64,000 nucleotides of DNA from assembly GCF_022803015.1 (NCBI RefSeq), contig NZ_JAFKON010000008.1, positions 124,001 to 188,000 on the forward strand, in the 5' to 3' direction. Under the pieces are notes generated by a model. That model made no database searches. It saw only the letters and a list, made by a program, of their open reading frames with translations, and was not told the origin of the DNA. Both the position numbers and the translations under genes were made by a program. The first letter of the stretch is position 1. The number at the start of each line of letters is the position of its first letter. Positions 35,806 through 44,635 of the stretch are shown here, piece by piece. The stretch is from Arthrobacter humicola. Its GTDB lineage: Bacteria; Actinomycetota; Actinomycetes; Actinomycetales; Micrococcaceae.

Positions 35806-36746
35806 TGCTGTCCTTCCGTGCGTTCGGGGGCAGGGCCGGAACCAATCGACTGGAACAGGGGAGCGAGCTCCTGCAACAGCCGCTGCCGCAGTACTTGTGA
35901 TTCGGCTGAAAAAGCCCGCTGGTGCTCAACATACGCCGCTTTGCCCTCGGGCGTTTCGATCCTGATGGCGGGATAACCCCACTCTTGCAAGTCGTACGGC
36001 GACGCCCGCATGTCCATGGCCCGGATCCGCCACGATAGTTCGAAACAGTCCATGACGAGCTCGCTGGGCAGCAACGGGGACAGCTTGTAGGCCCACTTGT
36101 AAAGGTCCATGTTGGCGTGCAGGCAACCCGGCTGCTCCATGGCGCGCTGGTTCTCCCGGCTGGGAACCATACTGTTCAGCGGAACGGCGTCCGGGGTGTA
36201 GAAGCGGAAGGCGTCGAAGTGCGAGCACCGGATCCGGTTCTCCTCCACCACCTCGTCGGTGCGCCCGGACCCCAGCCGCAGCTGCAGGTACTCGTGCCGG
36301 AGATCGAACTTGTCCTGCCGGTAGACCATTGCCCACTCGTGCAGCCCGAAGCAGCCGAACTGGGCCGGCCGCGCGGCAGTCCCGGCCAGGATGACCCCTG
36401 CGAACTGCAGTGCCTCCCGGCGCTCCCTCAGGAAGGCGTCGGCGTCGACCGTCACAGCCGGCGACTCCGCCGGCAGCCCGGCGGCCGCGAGTTCTGCGGC
36501 GTCGGCCGCGCGGTAATACTTCCACCCGGTCCGCGCCTCAGCCTCGGGGCCGGAGAGCACGACGCCGGCGCCCGGGTGCCAGCGCAGCAGCTGTCCGGGC
36601 TTCTGGGTGTAGTAGGTGAAGAGGAAGTCCTCCACCGGGTGCTTCCGGCCGGCGGAGCGCCGCTCAAGGTAGGGGTCCGCGTAGCGGCGGACACGTTGGA
36701 CGTGGGCCGCCTGGCGCGGCAGCCACTCTTCCTGCTGGAGGTGCAA
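35802..36746 (-). CDS. 3-methyladenine DNA glycosylase-like actinobacterial protein
   Basis: A protein of about 314 residues that belongs to an actinobacterial family commonly annotated as 3-methyladenine DNA glycosylase, although I see no helix-hairpin-helix motif. Recognisable segments are HPVEDFLFTYYTQKPGQLLR, FGCFGLHEWAMVYR, SHFDAFRFYTPDAVPLN and CLHANMDLYKWAYKLSPLLP. The TTG at 36746 is five bases after the upstream stop and gives the usual N terminus; ATGs at 36782 and 36812 would overlap the lipoprotein gene. It sits between two SSI-like inhibitor genes. Confidence 0.7.
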   Translation of the reverse strand: MHLQQEEWLPRQAAHVQRVRRYADPYLERRSAGRKHPVEDFLFTYYTQKPGQLLRWHPGAGVVLSGPEAEARTGWKYYRAADAAELAAAGLPAESPAVTVDADAFLRERREALQFAGVILAGTAARPAQFGCFGLHEWAMVYRQDKFDLRHEYLQLRLGSGRTDEVVEENRIRCSHFDAFRFYTPDAVPLNSMVPSRENQRAMEQPGCLHANMDLYKWAYKLSPLLPSELVMDCFELSWRIRAMDMRASPYDLQEWGYPAIRIETPEGKAAYVEHQRAFSAESQVLRQRLLQELAPLFQSIGSGPAPERTEGQQ

Positions 36747-36750
36747 GGGC

Positions 36751-37332
36751 TTAGCTCGCCCCGCCGGATGAGCCCAGAACATCTTTGGCGGCGTTCCAGG
36801 CGGCGATTTCACAGCCGTTTGTCAGGCTGAAGCTCGCCTGAACCGCCCTGCCATCCACGACGCCGGTGACGGTGGCCACCTGCGGGCCGCCGTACTGCTG
36901 GGTGCAGGTCTGGTTCTTGGCGGGCGGGGCGGGGCTGAGGATGGCCGGGTTGTTCTTGATGGCGATGCATGCGGCGGCGGCGTTGGGGTGCTGGCTTTCG
37001 GCCGCAGGAACCCCGTTTTGGCAGACCAGCGTGAAGTTGGCCGCGGTGCCGGTTTCGTTCGGCTTGACCATGATGGCGAGTTCGGCGTTGCCCTTGCCCG
37101 GTCCGGACGGCAGCGGGACCGCGGAGGGCGACGGGGCCGGTGACGTCGTCTCCGTCTCCGGCGACGGCGAGCCCGACGGCGCTGTGGGTGACGGGCTGGA
37201 GGGGGTGCCCGACGTCGTGCTGGGGGAGGGGGAAGGTGTGGGCCCGCCATTCGGCGTGCAGGCGGCCAATCCGGCCACGGCCATCAGGACGGCCGCCAGG
37301 ACAAGTGCCGGGCGGCCCGATTGCGTGCGCAT
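36751..37332 (-). CDS. SSI-like serine-protease-inhibitor lipoprotein
   Basis: A 193-residue lipoprotein: signal peptide with lipobox LAAC (lipidated Cys25), a Pro/Ser/Thr linker (26-80) and a C-terminal domain with Cys104, Cys122, Cys143 and Cys174. The spacing (18 and 31) is close to the two disulfides of Streptomyces subtilisin inhibitor (15 and 30). The reactive loop would follow Cys143 (CTQQYGG), making Gln the P1 residue where SSI has Met. It would sit outside the membrane, where it could meet the S8 protease encoded next door. GAGGAGGA precedes the ATG. Confidence 0.8.
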   Translation of the reverse strand: MRTQSGRPALVLAAVLMAVAGLAACTPNGGPTPSPSPSTTSGTPSSPSPTAPSGSPSPETETTSPAPSPSAVPLPSGPGKGNAELAIMVKPNETGTAANFTLVCQNGVPAAESQHPNAAAACIAIKNNPAILSPAPPAKNQTCTQQYGGPQVATVTGVVDGRAVQASFSLTNGCEIAAWNAAKDVLGSSGGAS

Positions 37333-37359
37333 CAGCAGTCCTCCTCTGTTTTGCCCAGT

Positions 37360-37887
37360 CTACCGCCGGGGCACGTCGTCCGGGCCGGGCCGTGTGGCGG
37401 CGATCAGGTCCATCATGGTGGCGTGCAGCTGGCCGACCTGTTCACGCGTCAGGCCCAGCCGGGCCATCATAATGCCCGGGACTTCTGTGGCCTGCTCCCG
37501 AAGGGCGGCCCCGCGCGGCGTCAGCCGGACATCCAGGGTGCGCTCGTTGCCTTCCATCCGCTGGCGGGTGATGAAGCCTGCCGTCTCGAGCCGGCGCAGC
37601 AGCGGCGAGATGGTTGCCGGCTCCTGGGCCAGGGCGTCGCTGATGTCGCGGACCGACCGCGGGCTCGCTTCCCACAGGCACAACATGACGAGGTACTGCG
37701 GGTGGGTCAGGCCGAGCCTGTCGAGGACGGGCTTGTAAGCGCCCACGACGCTTCGGGAGGCCACCGTCAGGGCGAAGCAGAGCTGCTGTTCCAGCAGGAG
37801 GTCGTCCTGTGCTGCCTGGGAGTCCTGGGCTCCATGCGCTCCCGGCATGACGTGCCTGTCCTGGATTGCTGGGGTTCCTTCGGTCAC
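37360..37887 (-). CDS. MarR-family, OhrR-like regulator
   Basis: A 175-residue winged-helix repressor. LLLEQQLCFALTVASR with its single cysteine, then GLTHPQYLVMLCLWE and a wing near RQRMEGNERTLDV, match OhrR-type peroxide sensors, where that cysteine is oxidised by organic hydroperoxides. The N-terminal 25 residues are an extra tail. The GTG start has AAGGAG upstream. It is the first gene of the inhibitor operon (27 bases before the lipoprotein gene) and diverges from a small gene across a palindromic operator. No ohr gene is adjacent, which is unusual. Confidence 0.88.
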   Translation of the reverse strand: MTEGTPAIQDRHVMPGAHGAQDSQAAQDDLLLEQQLCFALTVASRSVVGAYKPVLDRLGLTHPQYLVMLCLWEASPRSVRDISDALAQEPATISPLLRRLETAGFITRQRMEGNERTLDVRLTPRGAALREQATEVPGIMMARLGLTREQVGQLHATMMDLIAATRPGPDDVPRR

Positions 37888-37904
37888 ACCGACTCCTTCG
37901 AATG

Positions 37905-37932
37905 ATTAGTGCACTAATGATTAGCGTACACT
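37905..37932. promoter_or_regulatory. MarR operator palindrome and divergent promoter
   Basis: ATTAGTGCACTAAT (37905-37918) is a perfect palindrome and a further half-site, ATTAGCGTACACT, follows. TACACT (37927-37932) is a good -10 for the small gene at 37967, so the operator covers its -35 and spacer. It is also 18 bases from the MarR start. Confidence 0.7.
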
Positions 37933-37966
37933 GGGAGCATTGTCTTGCTCCCACGAAAGGATAGCC

Positions 37967-38191
37967 ATGGCCAAGGAAAATGCCGTCGAGCGGTTCATGC
38001 GGGCCACCGGGAAGTTCCGGGCCGTGTTCGGGCCGGCCAACCGCAGTTCACTCGGCCACGAGATGACCGACCAGAACAGGCGGCTGCTGGCGGCGCGGCA
38101 GGCTGAAACTGAACAGTGGGAGACCTTGCACCGGCCCGACGGCAGCACTTATGTGGTGCCTCGAAACCCTGACGACAAATCCCTGCGCTAG
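37967..38191 (+). CDS. small conserved protein with FGPANR motif (paralogue A)
   Basis: A 74-residue soluble protein of unknown function. The N-terminal helix reads VERFMRATGKFRAVFGPANR, and the C terminus ends in DGSTYVVPRNPDDKSL. It is clearly paralogous to the product of 38311 through the pattern FM-x5-K-x4-FGPANR. GAAAGGA precedes the ATG. It diverges from the MarR regulator, so it is probably derepressed together with the inhibitor operon. Confidence 0.8.
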   Translation: MAKENAVERFMRATGKFRAVFGPANRSSLGHEMTDQNRRLLAARQAETEQWETLHRPDGSTYVVPRNPDDKSLR

Positions 38192-38310
38192 GTCCCTTTT
38201 AGCGCCACCCCACCCGGGCCATTTCCCGCTGCCGGGCGTAAAATGAGGGCACTGACACACCGCTGTGCAGCATCCTGAACCATCCGGGACGAGGAAAGGG
38301 GGTGGGACTA

Positions 38311-38529
38311 GTGACACGTGCTGTCAGAGCTTTCATGGAAAAGACCGACAAGCTGAGGCTGCTGTTCGGGCCCGCAAATCGAGGCGACACCGCGGCGCCT
38401 GTAGTTCACAAGCACGACGACTTCGAGCACGCCTCGGAAGACGACCTGGCAGGTTTCGAAGTCGAGACGGACGACCACGGACACCACTACGCTGTCCGGA
38501 AAACGGATCTCGGGAAAGAAGAGGTCTGA
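38311..38529 (+). CDS. small conserved protein with FGPANR motif (paralogue B)
   Basis: A 72-residue protein related to the one at 37967: RAFMEKTDKLRLLFGPANRG, then a longer acidic middle (HKHDDFEHASEDDLAGFEVE) and a final strand (HHYAVRKTD). The GTG at 38311 was preferred over one at 38302 for its spacing from GAGGAAAGGGGG. It is 119 bases downstream of paralogue A; whether they share a transcript is not clear. No known domain. Confidence 0.78.
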   Translation: MTRAVRAFMEKTDKLRLLFGPANRGDTAAPVVHKHDDFEHASEDDLAGFEVETDDHGHHYAVRKTDLGKEEV

Positions 38530-38663
38530 CGAGGCCCGCTTCGCCGGTTCCGACGGTTCCGGGGGACCCCGGATGCCGGGGGCATCCTGGGCGGCCGCGT
38601 GGTACGCGGCCGGAAACGTGGGAATGCGGCCGGAGCTGTGGGGAAGCGGCCGACGACGGGCGG

Positions 38664-38708
38664 AGACGGGGAAGGGAGCGGCAGGTGCCGCTCCCTTCCC
38701 CGTCTTTA
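38664..38708. terminator. bidirectional terminator
   Basis: A 20-bp perfect stem, AGACGGGGAAGGGAGCGGCA and its complement, ends in CTTTAT. It separates paralogue B from the convergent lysC gene. Confidence 0.92.
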
Positions 38709-38744
38709 TGCGCATCCGGGGTCCGCCCGGATGCGCAGGTGCGG

Positions 38745-40097
38745 CTAGCGGCCCGTGCCGCCGTAGACCGTGGCCTCATCCTCGCTGTCGAGGTCAAACG
38801 CCCTGTGGATGGCGCGGACGGCGTCGTCGAGCAGATCCGCGTGGGTCACCACGGAGATCCGGATCTCCGAGGTGGAGATCATGTTGATGTTGATGCCGGC
38901 CTCGGAGAGGGCCGCGAAGAAGCGGGCGGACACACCCGGGTGCGAGCGCATGCCGGCGCCAATCAGCGAAAGCTTGCCGATCTTCTCGTTATATTCGATG
39001 CTCTCAAAGCCGATCCGGTCCTGCGCGGCGTGCAGGGCGGCCAGGGCCTCGGCGCCCTCGACGATCGGGAGCGTGAAGGAGATATCGGTCCGGCCCGTAC
39101 CGTGGGTGGAGACGTTCTGGACGATCATGTCGATGTTCGAGTGGGCGTCCGCAATGACCTGGAAGATCGCCGCTGCCTTGCCGGGGATGTCAGGTACACC
39201 GACAACCGTGACCTTGGCTTCGGACCGATCGTGTGCAACACCGGAGATGATTGGCTGCTCCAAGGCAACTCCCTCTTGAGTCGTGATCTTGTCGTCGGCG
39301 CCGGGCAGAACCCAGGTGCCTTCGTTCTGGCTGAATGAGGAACGGACGTGCAGGGGTACCCCAAAGCGGCGGGCGTATTCAACACAGCGCAGGTGCAGAA
39401 TCTTAGCGCCGGACGCGGCCAGTTCCAGCATTTCCTCGCTGGAGATGCGGTCGATCTTCCGGGCCGAGGCGACCACCCGCGGATCGGCCGTGTAGACGCC
39501 GTCGACGTCGGTGAAGATCTCGCAGACATCGGCGTCGAGCGCCGCGGCGAGGGCCACAGCCGTCGTGTCCGACCCGCCGCGCCCGAGCGTCGTGATCTCG
39601 TTCGTCGTGTGGCTCATACCCTGGAACCCGGCCACGATCGCGATGTGCCCCTTGTCCAGGGCGGTGCGGATGCGGTGCGGGTCAACGTCGATGATCCGGG
39701 CCTTGCCGTGGATGCCGTCGGTGATCATGCCGGCCTGGGACCCGGTGAAGGACTGGGCCGAGGCGCCGAACTTGTTGATGGCCATGGCCAGCAGCGCCAT
39801 GGAGATTCGTTCGCCGGCGGAGAGGAGCATGTCCATCTCGCGGGCGGGCGCGGAATCGGTGACCTGGCCGGCGAGGTCAAGGAGCTCATCGGTGGTGTCG
39901 CCCATGGCGGAAACCACCACGACGACCTCGTCGCCGGCGTTTTGGGCGTCCACGACCCGCCGGGCGACGCGCTTGATGCCTTCTGCGTCAGCCACCGAGG
40001 AACCGCCAAATTTCTTCACGACAAGGTGCTTGGTGGCGGCGGCCGAGACGGGCAACGTCTGCGATCCGGGCTGGACTTCGGTAGTGGGCAAACTCAT
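38745..40097 (-). CDS. lysC: aspartokinase
   Basis: Phosphorylates aspartate, the entry to lysine, threonine and methionine synthesis. The 450-residue protein starts its kinase domain at [19 protein letters not shown] (about residue 26), with [20 protein letters not shown] and [13 protein letters not shown], followed by two ACT domains (about 280-450) that bind lysine/threonine ([32 protein letters not shown]). It ends near its own terminator; asd, often next in actinobacteria, is not here. It lies downstream of recR on the same strand but is separated by a 600-base repeat region. Confidence 0.97.
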   Translation of the reverse strand: MSLPTTEVQPGSQTLPVSAAATKHLVVKKFGGSSVADAEGIKRVARRVVDAQNAGDEVVVVVSAMGDTTDELLDLAGQVTDSAPAREMDMLLSAGERISMALLAMAINKFGASAQSFTGSQAGMITDGIHGKARIIDVDPHRIRTALDKGHIAIVAGFQGMSHTTNEITTLGRGGSDTTAVALAAALDADVCEIFTDVDGVYTADPRVVASARKIDRISSEEMLELAASGAKILHLRCVEYARRFGVPLHVRSSFSQNEGTWVLPGADDKITTQEGVALEQPIISGVAHDRSEAKVTVVGVPDIPGKAAAIFQVIADAHSNIDMIVQNVSTHGTGRTDISFTLPIVEGAEALAALHAAQDRIGFESIEYNEKIGKLSLIGAGMRSHPGVSARFFAALSEAGININMISTSEIRISVVTHADLLDDAVRAIHRAFDLDSEDEATVYGGTGR

Positions 40098-40239
40098 TCG
40101 CGCACCCTCACTGGATCATCGGGGTTCTGGGCCAGGCAACCAAACGGCGCGACGGCGTAACTTCTTACCCCAGTTTATCGCCGTGCCGCCCGCGCCGTTG
40201 AATTGTGACCGAATGGCAGACACCCCGGGTTTGTCTCCA

Positions 40240-40680
40240 CCGGACATGCCCAGTGCTGCGGGCCGGGAGTGGACATGGTCTCCCGTTCCGTGGACATGCT
40301 CAGTGCTTCCGCGGGACATGCTCATTTTTGGCGGCCTGGAGTGGGCATGAGGGCATTGTGTCCATTCCTGGGTGTGGGCGCTGGACATGTCCATCGGACC
40401 GGGTGGGGGAGCTCGGGTTAGGAGTGGACATGCTCAGTGCTTCCGCGGGACATGCTCATTCTTGTTGGCCTGGAGTGGGCATGAGGGCATTGTGTCCATT
40501 CCTGGGCGTGGGCCCTGGACATGTCCGCCGGGCCGGATGGTGGGCCAGGTGCGGGCATGCTCAGTGCTGCCGTGGGACATGCTCATTCTTGGCGGGCTGG
40601 AGTGGGCGTGAGGGCATTGTGTCCATTCCCGGGCGTGGGCGCTGGACATGTCCGCCGGGCCGGATGGTGGGCCGGGGTGT
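40240..40680. repeat. tandem array of ~130-bp noncoding repeats
   Basis: Three copies start at about 40291, 40425 and 40552, after a broken copy at 40240. Each contains GGACATGCTCAGTGCTTCCG, then ACATGCTCATTCTTGGCG with a matching GGAGTGGGC, then TTGTGTCCATTCCTGGGCG and GGACATGTCC. The copies form paired stems. Most of the 608-base gap between recR and lysC is this array. It has no ribosome sites or stable coding frame. A related array lies at 44636. Confidence 0.9.
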
Positions 40681-40705
40681 CGCTGCCGCGGCGGCCACTA
40701 GTGCG

Positions 40706-41305
40706 TCAGCTCAGGGCGTTGCGGCGGCCCTCGAAGGCCCTGCCGAGCGTGACTTCGTCGGCGTATTCCAGGTCCCCGCCCACGGGCAGGCCGGACGCCA
40801 GCCGGGTGACGGCGATGCCAATCGACTTGAGCATCCGGGCCAGATACGTCGCCGTGGCCTCGCCCTCGAGGTTGGGGTCGGTGGCGATGATGATTTCCTG
40901 GATGGCGCCGTCGTTGAGCCGGGTCAGCAGCTCACGGATCCGGAGCTGTTCCGGACCGATCCCGGCGATCGGATTAATCGCGCCGCCCAGCACGTGGTAC
41001 CTGCCGCGGAAGGACCGCGTGCGTTCCACCGCCAGGACGTCCTTGGATTCTTCGACGACGCAGATAACCGTGGGGTCCCGGCGCGGGTCGCGGCAGATGT
41101 TGCACAGTTCCTGCTCGGTCACGTTCCCGCAAACCGTGCAGAACTTGACCCGTTCCTTCACGGTGGTGATGGCATCGACAAGCCGCTTCATGTCCTGCGG
41201 ATCGGCCTCGAGGATGTGGAAGGCCAGCCGCTGGGCTGACTTGGGCCCCACTCCGGGAAGGCGTCCGAGCTCGTCGATCAGCTCTTGAACTGCGCCTTCG
41301 TACAC
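40706..41305 (-). CDS. recR: recombination mediator protein RecR
   Basis: Works with RecF and RecO to load RecA at gapped DNA. The 199-residue protein has the N-terminal helix-hairpin-helix ([17 protein letters not shown]), a zinc finger with Cys56, Cys59, Cys68 and Cys71 ([16 protein letters not shown]), and a Toprim domain ([27 protein letters not shown]). The start is GTG with GAGGAC upstream. It follows dnaX by 51 bases; the small ybaB/ebfC gene often found between them is absent. Confidence 0.97.
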   Translation of the reverse strand: MYEGAVQELIDELGRLPGVGPKSAQRLAFHILEADPQDMKRLVDAITTVKERVKFCTVCGNVTEQELCNICRDPRRDPTVICVVEESKDVLAVERTRSFRGRYHVLGGAINPIAGIGPEQLRIRELLTRLNDGAIQEIIIATDPNLEGEATATYLARMLKSIGIAVTRLASGLPVGGDLEYADEVTLGRAFEGRRNALS

Positions 41306-41356
41306 AATGTCCTCGTTCGTTTGGAGTGGGGCCGGGGCCAGCCGGCAGGGGGTCTG

Positions 41357-44300
41357 CTAGAAGCGGGGCGGCAGCGGGCTTCCATCCAGGGAGCGCTCTT
41401 CCACCAGTTTCCCGCCCAGAATACGCTCGACGGCGGCCCGGCCGAAGACGCCCGATTCCTCGATCGTTTCGTCGTCGGCGCTGGGGATGTCCTGTACGTA
41501 GACGGTGGTCCCGGCGGCGGCTCGGGCGGGGGCCTTCGCCCGCCCGGCCTCGGCCTCGGGACTGTTCGACAGCCGCTGGTACAGGCTTTGCCGGCCTGCC
41601 GGAGCGGCAGCGTCGGGAACGGCAGTGACCGCAACAGCCTCCGCGACGGCAGCTACGGCAGCGGCGGCCACACGCGGCGCAACAGACTCCGCAACCGCCG
41701 GCGCCGGAGCCGCTTCGGCCCGGGCCTGGTGGTCCGAGGCCAGTCCGGACGGCGCGGACACGACACCCGCGTACTCCGGGATCTGTGCCGCCGCCGGCTC
41801 GTAGTGCACAGGCTTCGGCTCGGGCTCGGACGCAGCGGGCTCGACATCCGGGCTCGTGTACCGGCCGAGGTTCGAATCTGTGCCGACCGTCCAGACGCCG
41901 GGTGACTGCTCGACGGCGCGGGCCCACGCGTCATCCGACGCGTCCGGGTCTGCGCCCGGTGTCCCGGCCGGGGAACCGGCGGTTTTGGATGCCGGCGCGG
42001 CAGGGGACTTGCGGGCCGGAGCGGTAGCGACAGCCGCGGGCTCGGGGCGGCGCAGCGTGGCTACGGGCGAGGGGTCCCAATCCAGGGGTGGTTCCTCGTC
42101 CAGCGGAGGGGCGTCCTCGTCCCGGGGCGGTCCCCAGTCGTCATCGGCGTAGGACCCGGAAGGCTCCGAAGGGCCATCCGAGCCGGCTGCTGGCTCGGCT
42201 GCGCTGACCTGAGATTGGATCGCGGGGGCAGGCGCCTGCGGTTCCGCTGCCGGCTCGGCTGCAGGCGCGGCTGCGCGGACCTGAGCCTGGGCCGCGGGGG
42301 CCGGAGTGGGTTGCGTCGAAGGCATTGAGGCGGCGGGAACGTGCGCCGCGGCCGCCCGCGAGGGGACGGCTTCAGCGGCATCGTTGGCCGGAGATGGGGC
42401 CTGCTGGGGAGCCGGGCTCAGGCCCCAGGCGACGTCGGCCGATGTCGCCTGGCTTGCGGACGATGCCGGGGTCTCCGGGCTAGCCGGCGGCGCTTTTGGG
42501 TTTGGCTCAGAGCTCGCTGGGCTGTTGCCGCTGCCGGCCACGGCCCGGATCTGGCAATCGATGCCGATGGTCTTGTGGATCGCCTGCCGGAGGTTCTCGG
42601 CGTGGTCGGCCCGGCCGAAGGCGCCCGCCAGCCCCGTGGTGGTGAACGCGAGGGTCAGGACGTGGTCCTCGAAGTGGCCGACCTGGGCGTTGGGTTCCAC
42701 CAGTGCCCAGGTGCTGCGTTTGATCTTGGTGAGCGTTTGCAGGATTTCGGGCCAGGCGCGGCGCAAAACCTCCACGTCGGCTCCGGGGCCGGCGGCAGAC
42801 CCGGGAGCAGCGGCAGGCGCCCTGCCGGGCTCGGCCGGCTCGGGGCGCGCAGGGACGGAAGGTGCTGGGGTAGATGCCGCGGGGGCGGACGGTGCGGGGG
42901 CGGATGGGGCAGCCGCTGAGGCAGTCTCTGACGCGGGCAGGGACGGAGGCGCGGCGGCGGGACCTGCGGCCGGGGCGGGCCGGCTGGCCGCCGCGGATTC
43001 GTCCACAGGCCAGTCGCTGGTGCTGACCCGTGGCGCCGTCAGCGGTTCTCGGACGGGCTCGTCCTGCCTGGCGGGCGCGGAGACTGTGGCCGGCGGCTGC
43101 TCGCCCTGACGCGGGGCGGAGGGGGCGGTGGTTGTGGCAGCCGGCGCGGCGTGCGAGGGTGCGGCGGGCACGTCCGCTGCCGGCAACTGTGGCGCGGCTG
43201 CCTGCTCCGTGCGTGCAGGCGAAACGGCAACAGGTGCGGGAGCGGCGGCGAGGGGGGCTCCGACGTCGTTCCCGGCGTAGTTCAAACGCCGCTCGACGCG
43301 GTCGATCCGGGCTGCGATGCCGCGCTCGGTCTGCTCGGAGCTGGGCAGCAGGATGCGGGCGCACAGCAGTTCCAGGTGCAGGCGCGGCGAGGTGGCCCCG
43401 GTCATGTCGGTGAGAGCGGTATTGGTGACGTCAGCGGCGCGGGAGAGCTCGGCCGCCCCGAGGTTGTGCGCCTGGTTCTGCAGGCGGGCGATCTGGTCCG
43501 CCGGCATGCCGCGGAGGATGGACTGGGCCCTTTCGGGCATCGCCTGGACGATGATGAGGTCGCGGAAGCGTTCGAGCAGGTCCTCGACGAAGCGCCTAGG
43601 ATCGTGCCCGGTCTGGATGACGCGGTCCACAGCGCGGAACACTGTGGCGGCATCCGACGCCGCGACGGCTTCGACGACGTCATCGAGCAGGGAGGCGTGC
43701 GTGTAGCCCAGGAGGGCGACCGCGAGTTCGTAGTCCAGGCCGTTTGGTCCGGCGCCGGCCATGAGCTGGTCGAGCACGGAGAGGGAGTCGCGGACCGAAC
43801 CGCCGCCCGCGCGGATGACGAGCGAGAGCACCCCGGGCGCCACGGGGACGTTCTCCTGGGTGCAGAGCAGCTCCAGATACGCCATGAGAGGCTCCGGCGG
43901 CACCAGCCGGAAAGGGTAGTGGTGCGTGCGGGAACGGATGGTGCCGATGACTTTGTCCGGCTCCGTGGTGGCGAAGATGAACTTGATGTGTTCCGGCGGT
44001 TCTTCGACGATCTTGAGCAGGGCGTTGAACCCGGCCGACGTGACCATGTGGGCTTCGTCGATGATGAAGATCTTGTAGCGGTCCCGGACGGGGGCGTAGG
44101 TGGCCCGTTCCCGGAGGTCGCGGGCGTCGTCCACACCGCCGTGGCTGGCGGCGTCGATCTCGATGACGTCCAGGGAGCCGGAGCCGCCGCGGGCGAGTTC
44201 CACGCAGCTGGGGCACTTGCCGCAGGGGGTGTCCGTGGGGCCCTCGGCGCAGTTCAGGCAGCGGGCCAGGATGCGGGCGGAGGTGGTTTTGCCACAGCCG

Positions 44301-44443
44301 CGGGGGCCCGAAAAGAGATAGGCGTGGTTGACGCGGTTCTTGCGCAGGGCCGTCATGAGAGGCTCGGTGACGTGCTCCTGCCCGATAACGTCCGCGAACG
44401 AATCGGGGCGGTATCGACGGTAGAGGGCGGTAGTAACAGTCAC
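41357..44443 (-). CDS. dnaX: DNA polymerase III gamma/tau subunit
   Basis: The clamp-loader ATPase of 1028 residues. Walker A is GPRGCGKT (46-53); the zinc module uses Cys65, Cys74, Cys77 and Cys80; Walker B is IIDEAHMV, and the sensor region includes IFATTEPDKVIGTIRSRTHH. Residues beyond about 400 are an Ala/Pro-rich tail of some 600 residues with a small folded block near 565-650 (WPEILQTLTKIKRSTWALVE). No slippery heptamer for a programmed frameshift was noticed. The GTG start lies six bases after TAGGGT and lacks a ribosome site, so the mRNA is probably leaderless. Confidence 0.95.
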   Translation of the reverse strand: MTVTTALYRRYRPDSFADVIGQEHVTEPLMTALRKNRVNHAYLFSGPRGCGKTTSARILARCLNCAEGPTDTPCGKCPSCVELARGGSGSLDVIEIDAASHGGVDDARDLRERATYAPVRDRYKIFIIDEAHMVTSAGFNALLKIVEEPPEHIKFIFATTEPDKVIGTIRSRTHHYPFRLVPPEPLMAYLELLCTQENVPVAPGVLSLVIRAGGGSVRDSLSVLDQLMAGAGPNGLDYELAVALLGYTHASLLDDVVEAVAASDAATVFRAVDRVIQTGHDPRRFVEDLLERFRDLIIVQAMPERAQSILRGMPADQIARLQNQAHNLGAAELSRAADVTNTALTDMTGATSPRLHLELLCARILLPSSEQTERGIAARIDRVERRLNYAGNDVGAPLAAAPAPVAVSPARTEQAAAPQLPAADVPAAPSHAAPAATTTAPSAPRQGEQPPATVSAPARQDEPVREPLTAPRVSTSDWPVDESAAASRPAPAAGPAAAPPSLPASETASAAAPSAPAPSAPAASTPAPSVPARPEPAEPGRAPAAAPGSAAGPGADVEVLRRAWPEILQTLTKIKRSTWALVEPNAQVGHFEDHVLTLAFTTTGLAGAFGRADHAENLRQAIHKTIGIDCQIRAVAGSGNSPASSEPNPKAPPASPETPASSASQATSADVAWGLSPAPQQAPSPANDAAEAVPSRAAAAHVPAASMPSTQPTPAPAAQAQVRAAAPAAEPAAEPQAPAPAIQSQVSAAEPAAGSDGPSEPSGSYADDDWGPPRDEDAPPLDEEPPLDWDPSPVATLRRPEPAAVATAPARKSPAAPASKTAGSPAGTPGADPDASDDAWARAVEQSPGVWTVGTDSNLGRYTSPDVEPAASEPEPKPVHYEPAAAQIPEYAGVVSAPSGLASDHQARAEAAPAPAVAESVAPRVAAAAVAAVAEAVAVTAVPDAAAPAGRQSLYQRLSNSPEAEAGRAKAPARAAAGTTVYVQDIPSADDETIEESGVFGRAAVERILGGKLVEERSLDGSPLPPRF

Positions 44444-44449
44444 AGATAA

Positions 44450-44455
44450 ACCCTA
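44450..44455 (-). promoter_or_regulatory. -10 box (TAGGGT) of dnaX
   Basis: On the minus strand TAGGGT is followed by TTATCT and then the dnaX GTG. The -35 position would fall in the T-rich 3' end of the SRP RNA. Confidence 0.5.
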
Positions 44456-44476
44456 CCAATCGGCACAGACATAAAA

Positions 44477-44564
44477 GACCCCTCATGCACCCGCCAGAGC
44501 CCGTTTACCCTTGCTACCTTCCGGTCCTGGGGGAGTTCAACAGGATGACGCCACATGAGGGGCC
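44477..44564 (-). ncRNA. ffs: signal recognition particle RNA (4.5S type)
   Basis: The minus strand carries the conserved tip GGACCGGAAGGUAGCAAGGG (asymmetric loop and GGAA tetraloop region) on a long hairpin closed by GGCCCCUCAUG and CAUGAGGGGUC, followed by UUUU. This is the small bacterial SRP RNA that binds Ffh for co-translational targeting. It lies directly upstream of dnaX on the same strand, a usual actinobacterial position. Exact ends are estimated from the closing stem. Confidence 0.93.
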
Positions 44565-44635
44565 GTCAGCAAGTTTACCTGACGATTGGGTGTGCCCCGA
44601 ATTGGCCCGGTTTGGCCCTTAATCCTCGACGGGAG

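Noticed and set aside
40205..41239. Open frames through the 40-kb repeat array and recR
   Set aside because: They read through tandem noncoding repeats and then antisense to recR; composition changes with each repeat copy and no ribosome site is present.
41357..44443. Programmed frameshift in dnaX to make gamma
   Set aside because: No A-rich slippery heptamer was noticed in this GC-rich gene; a single long tau-like product is more likely.
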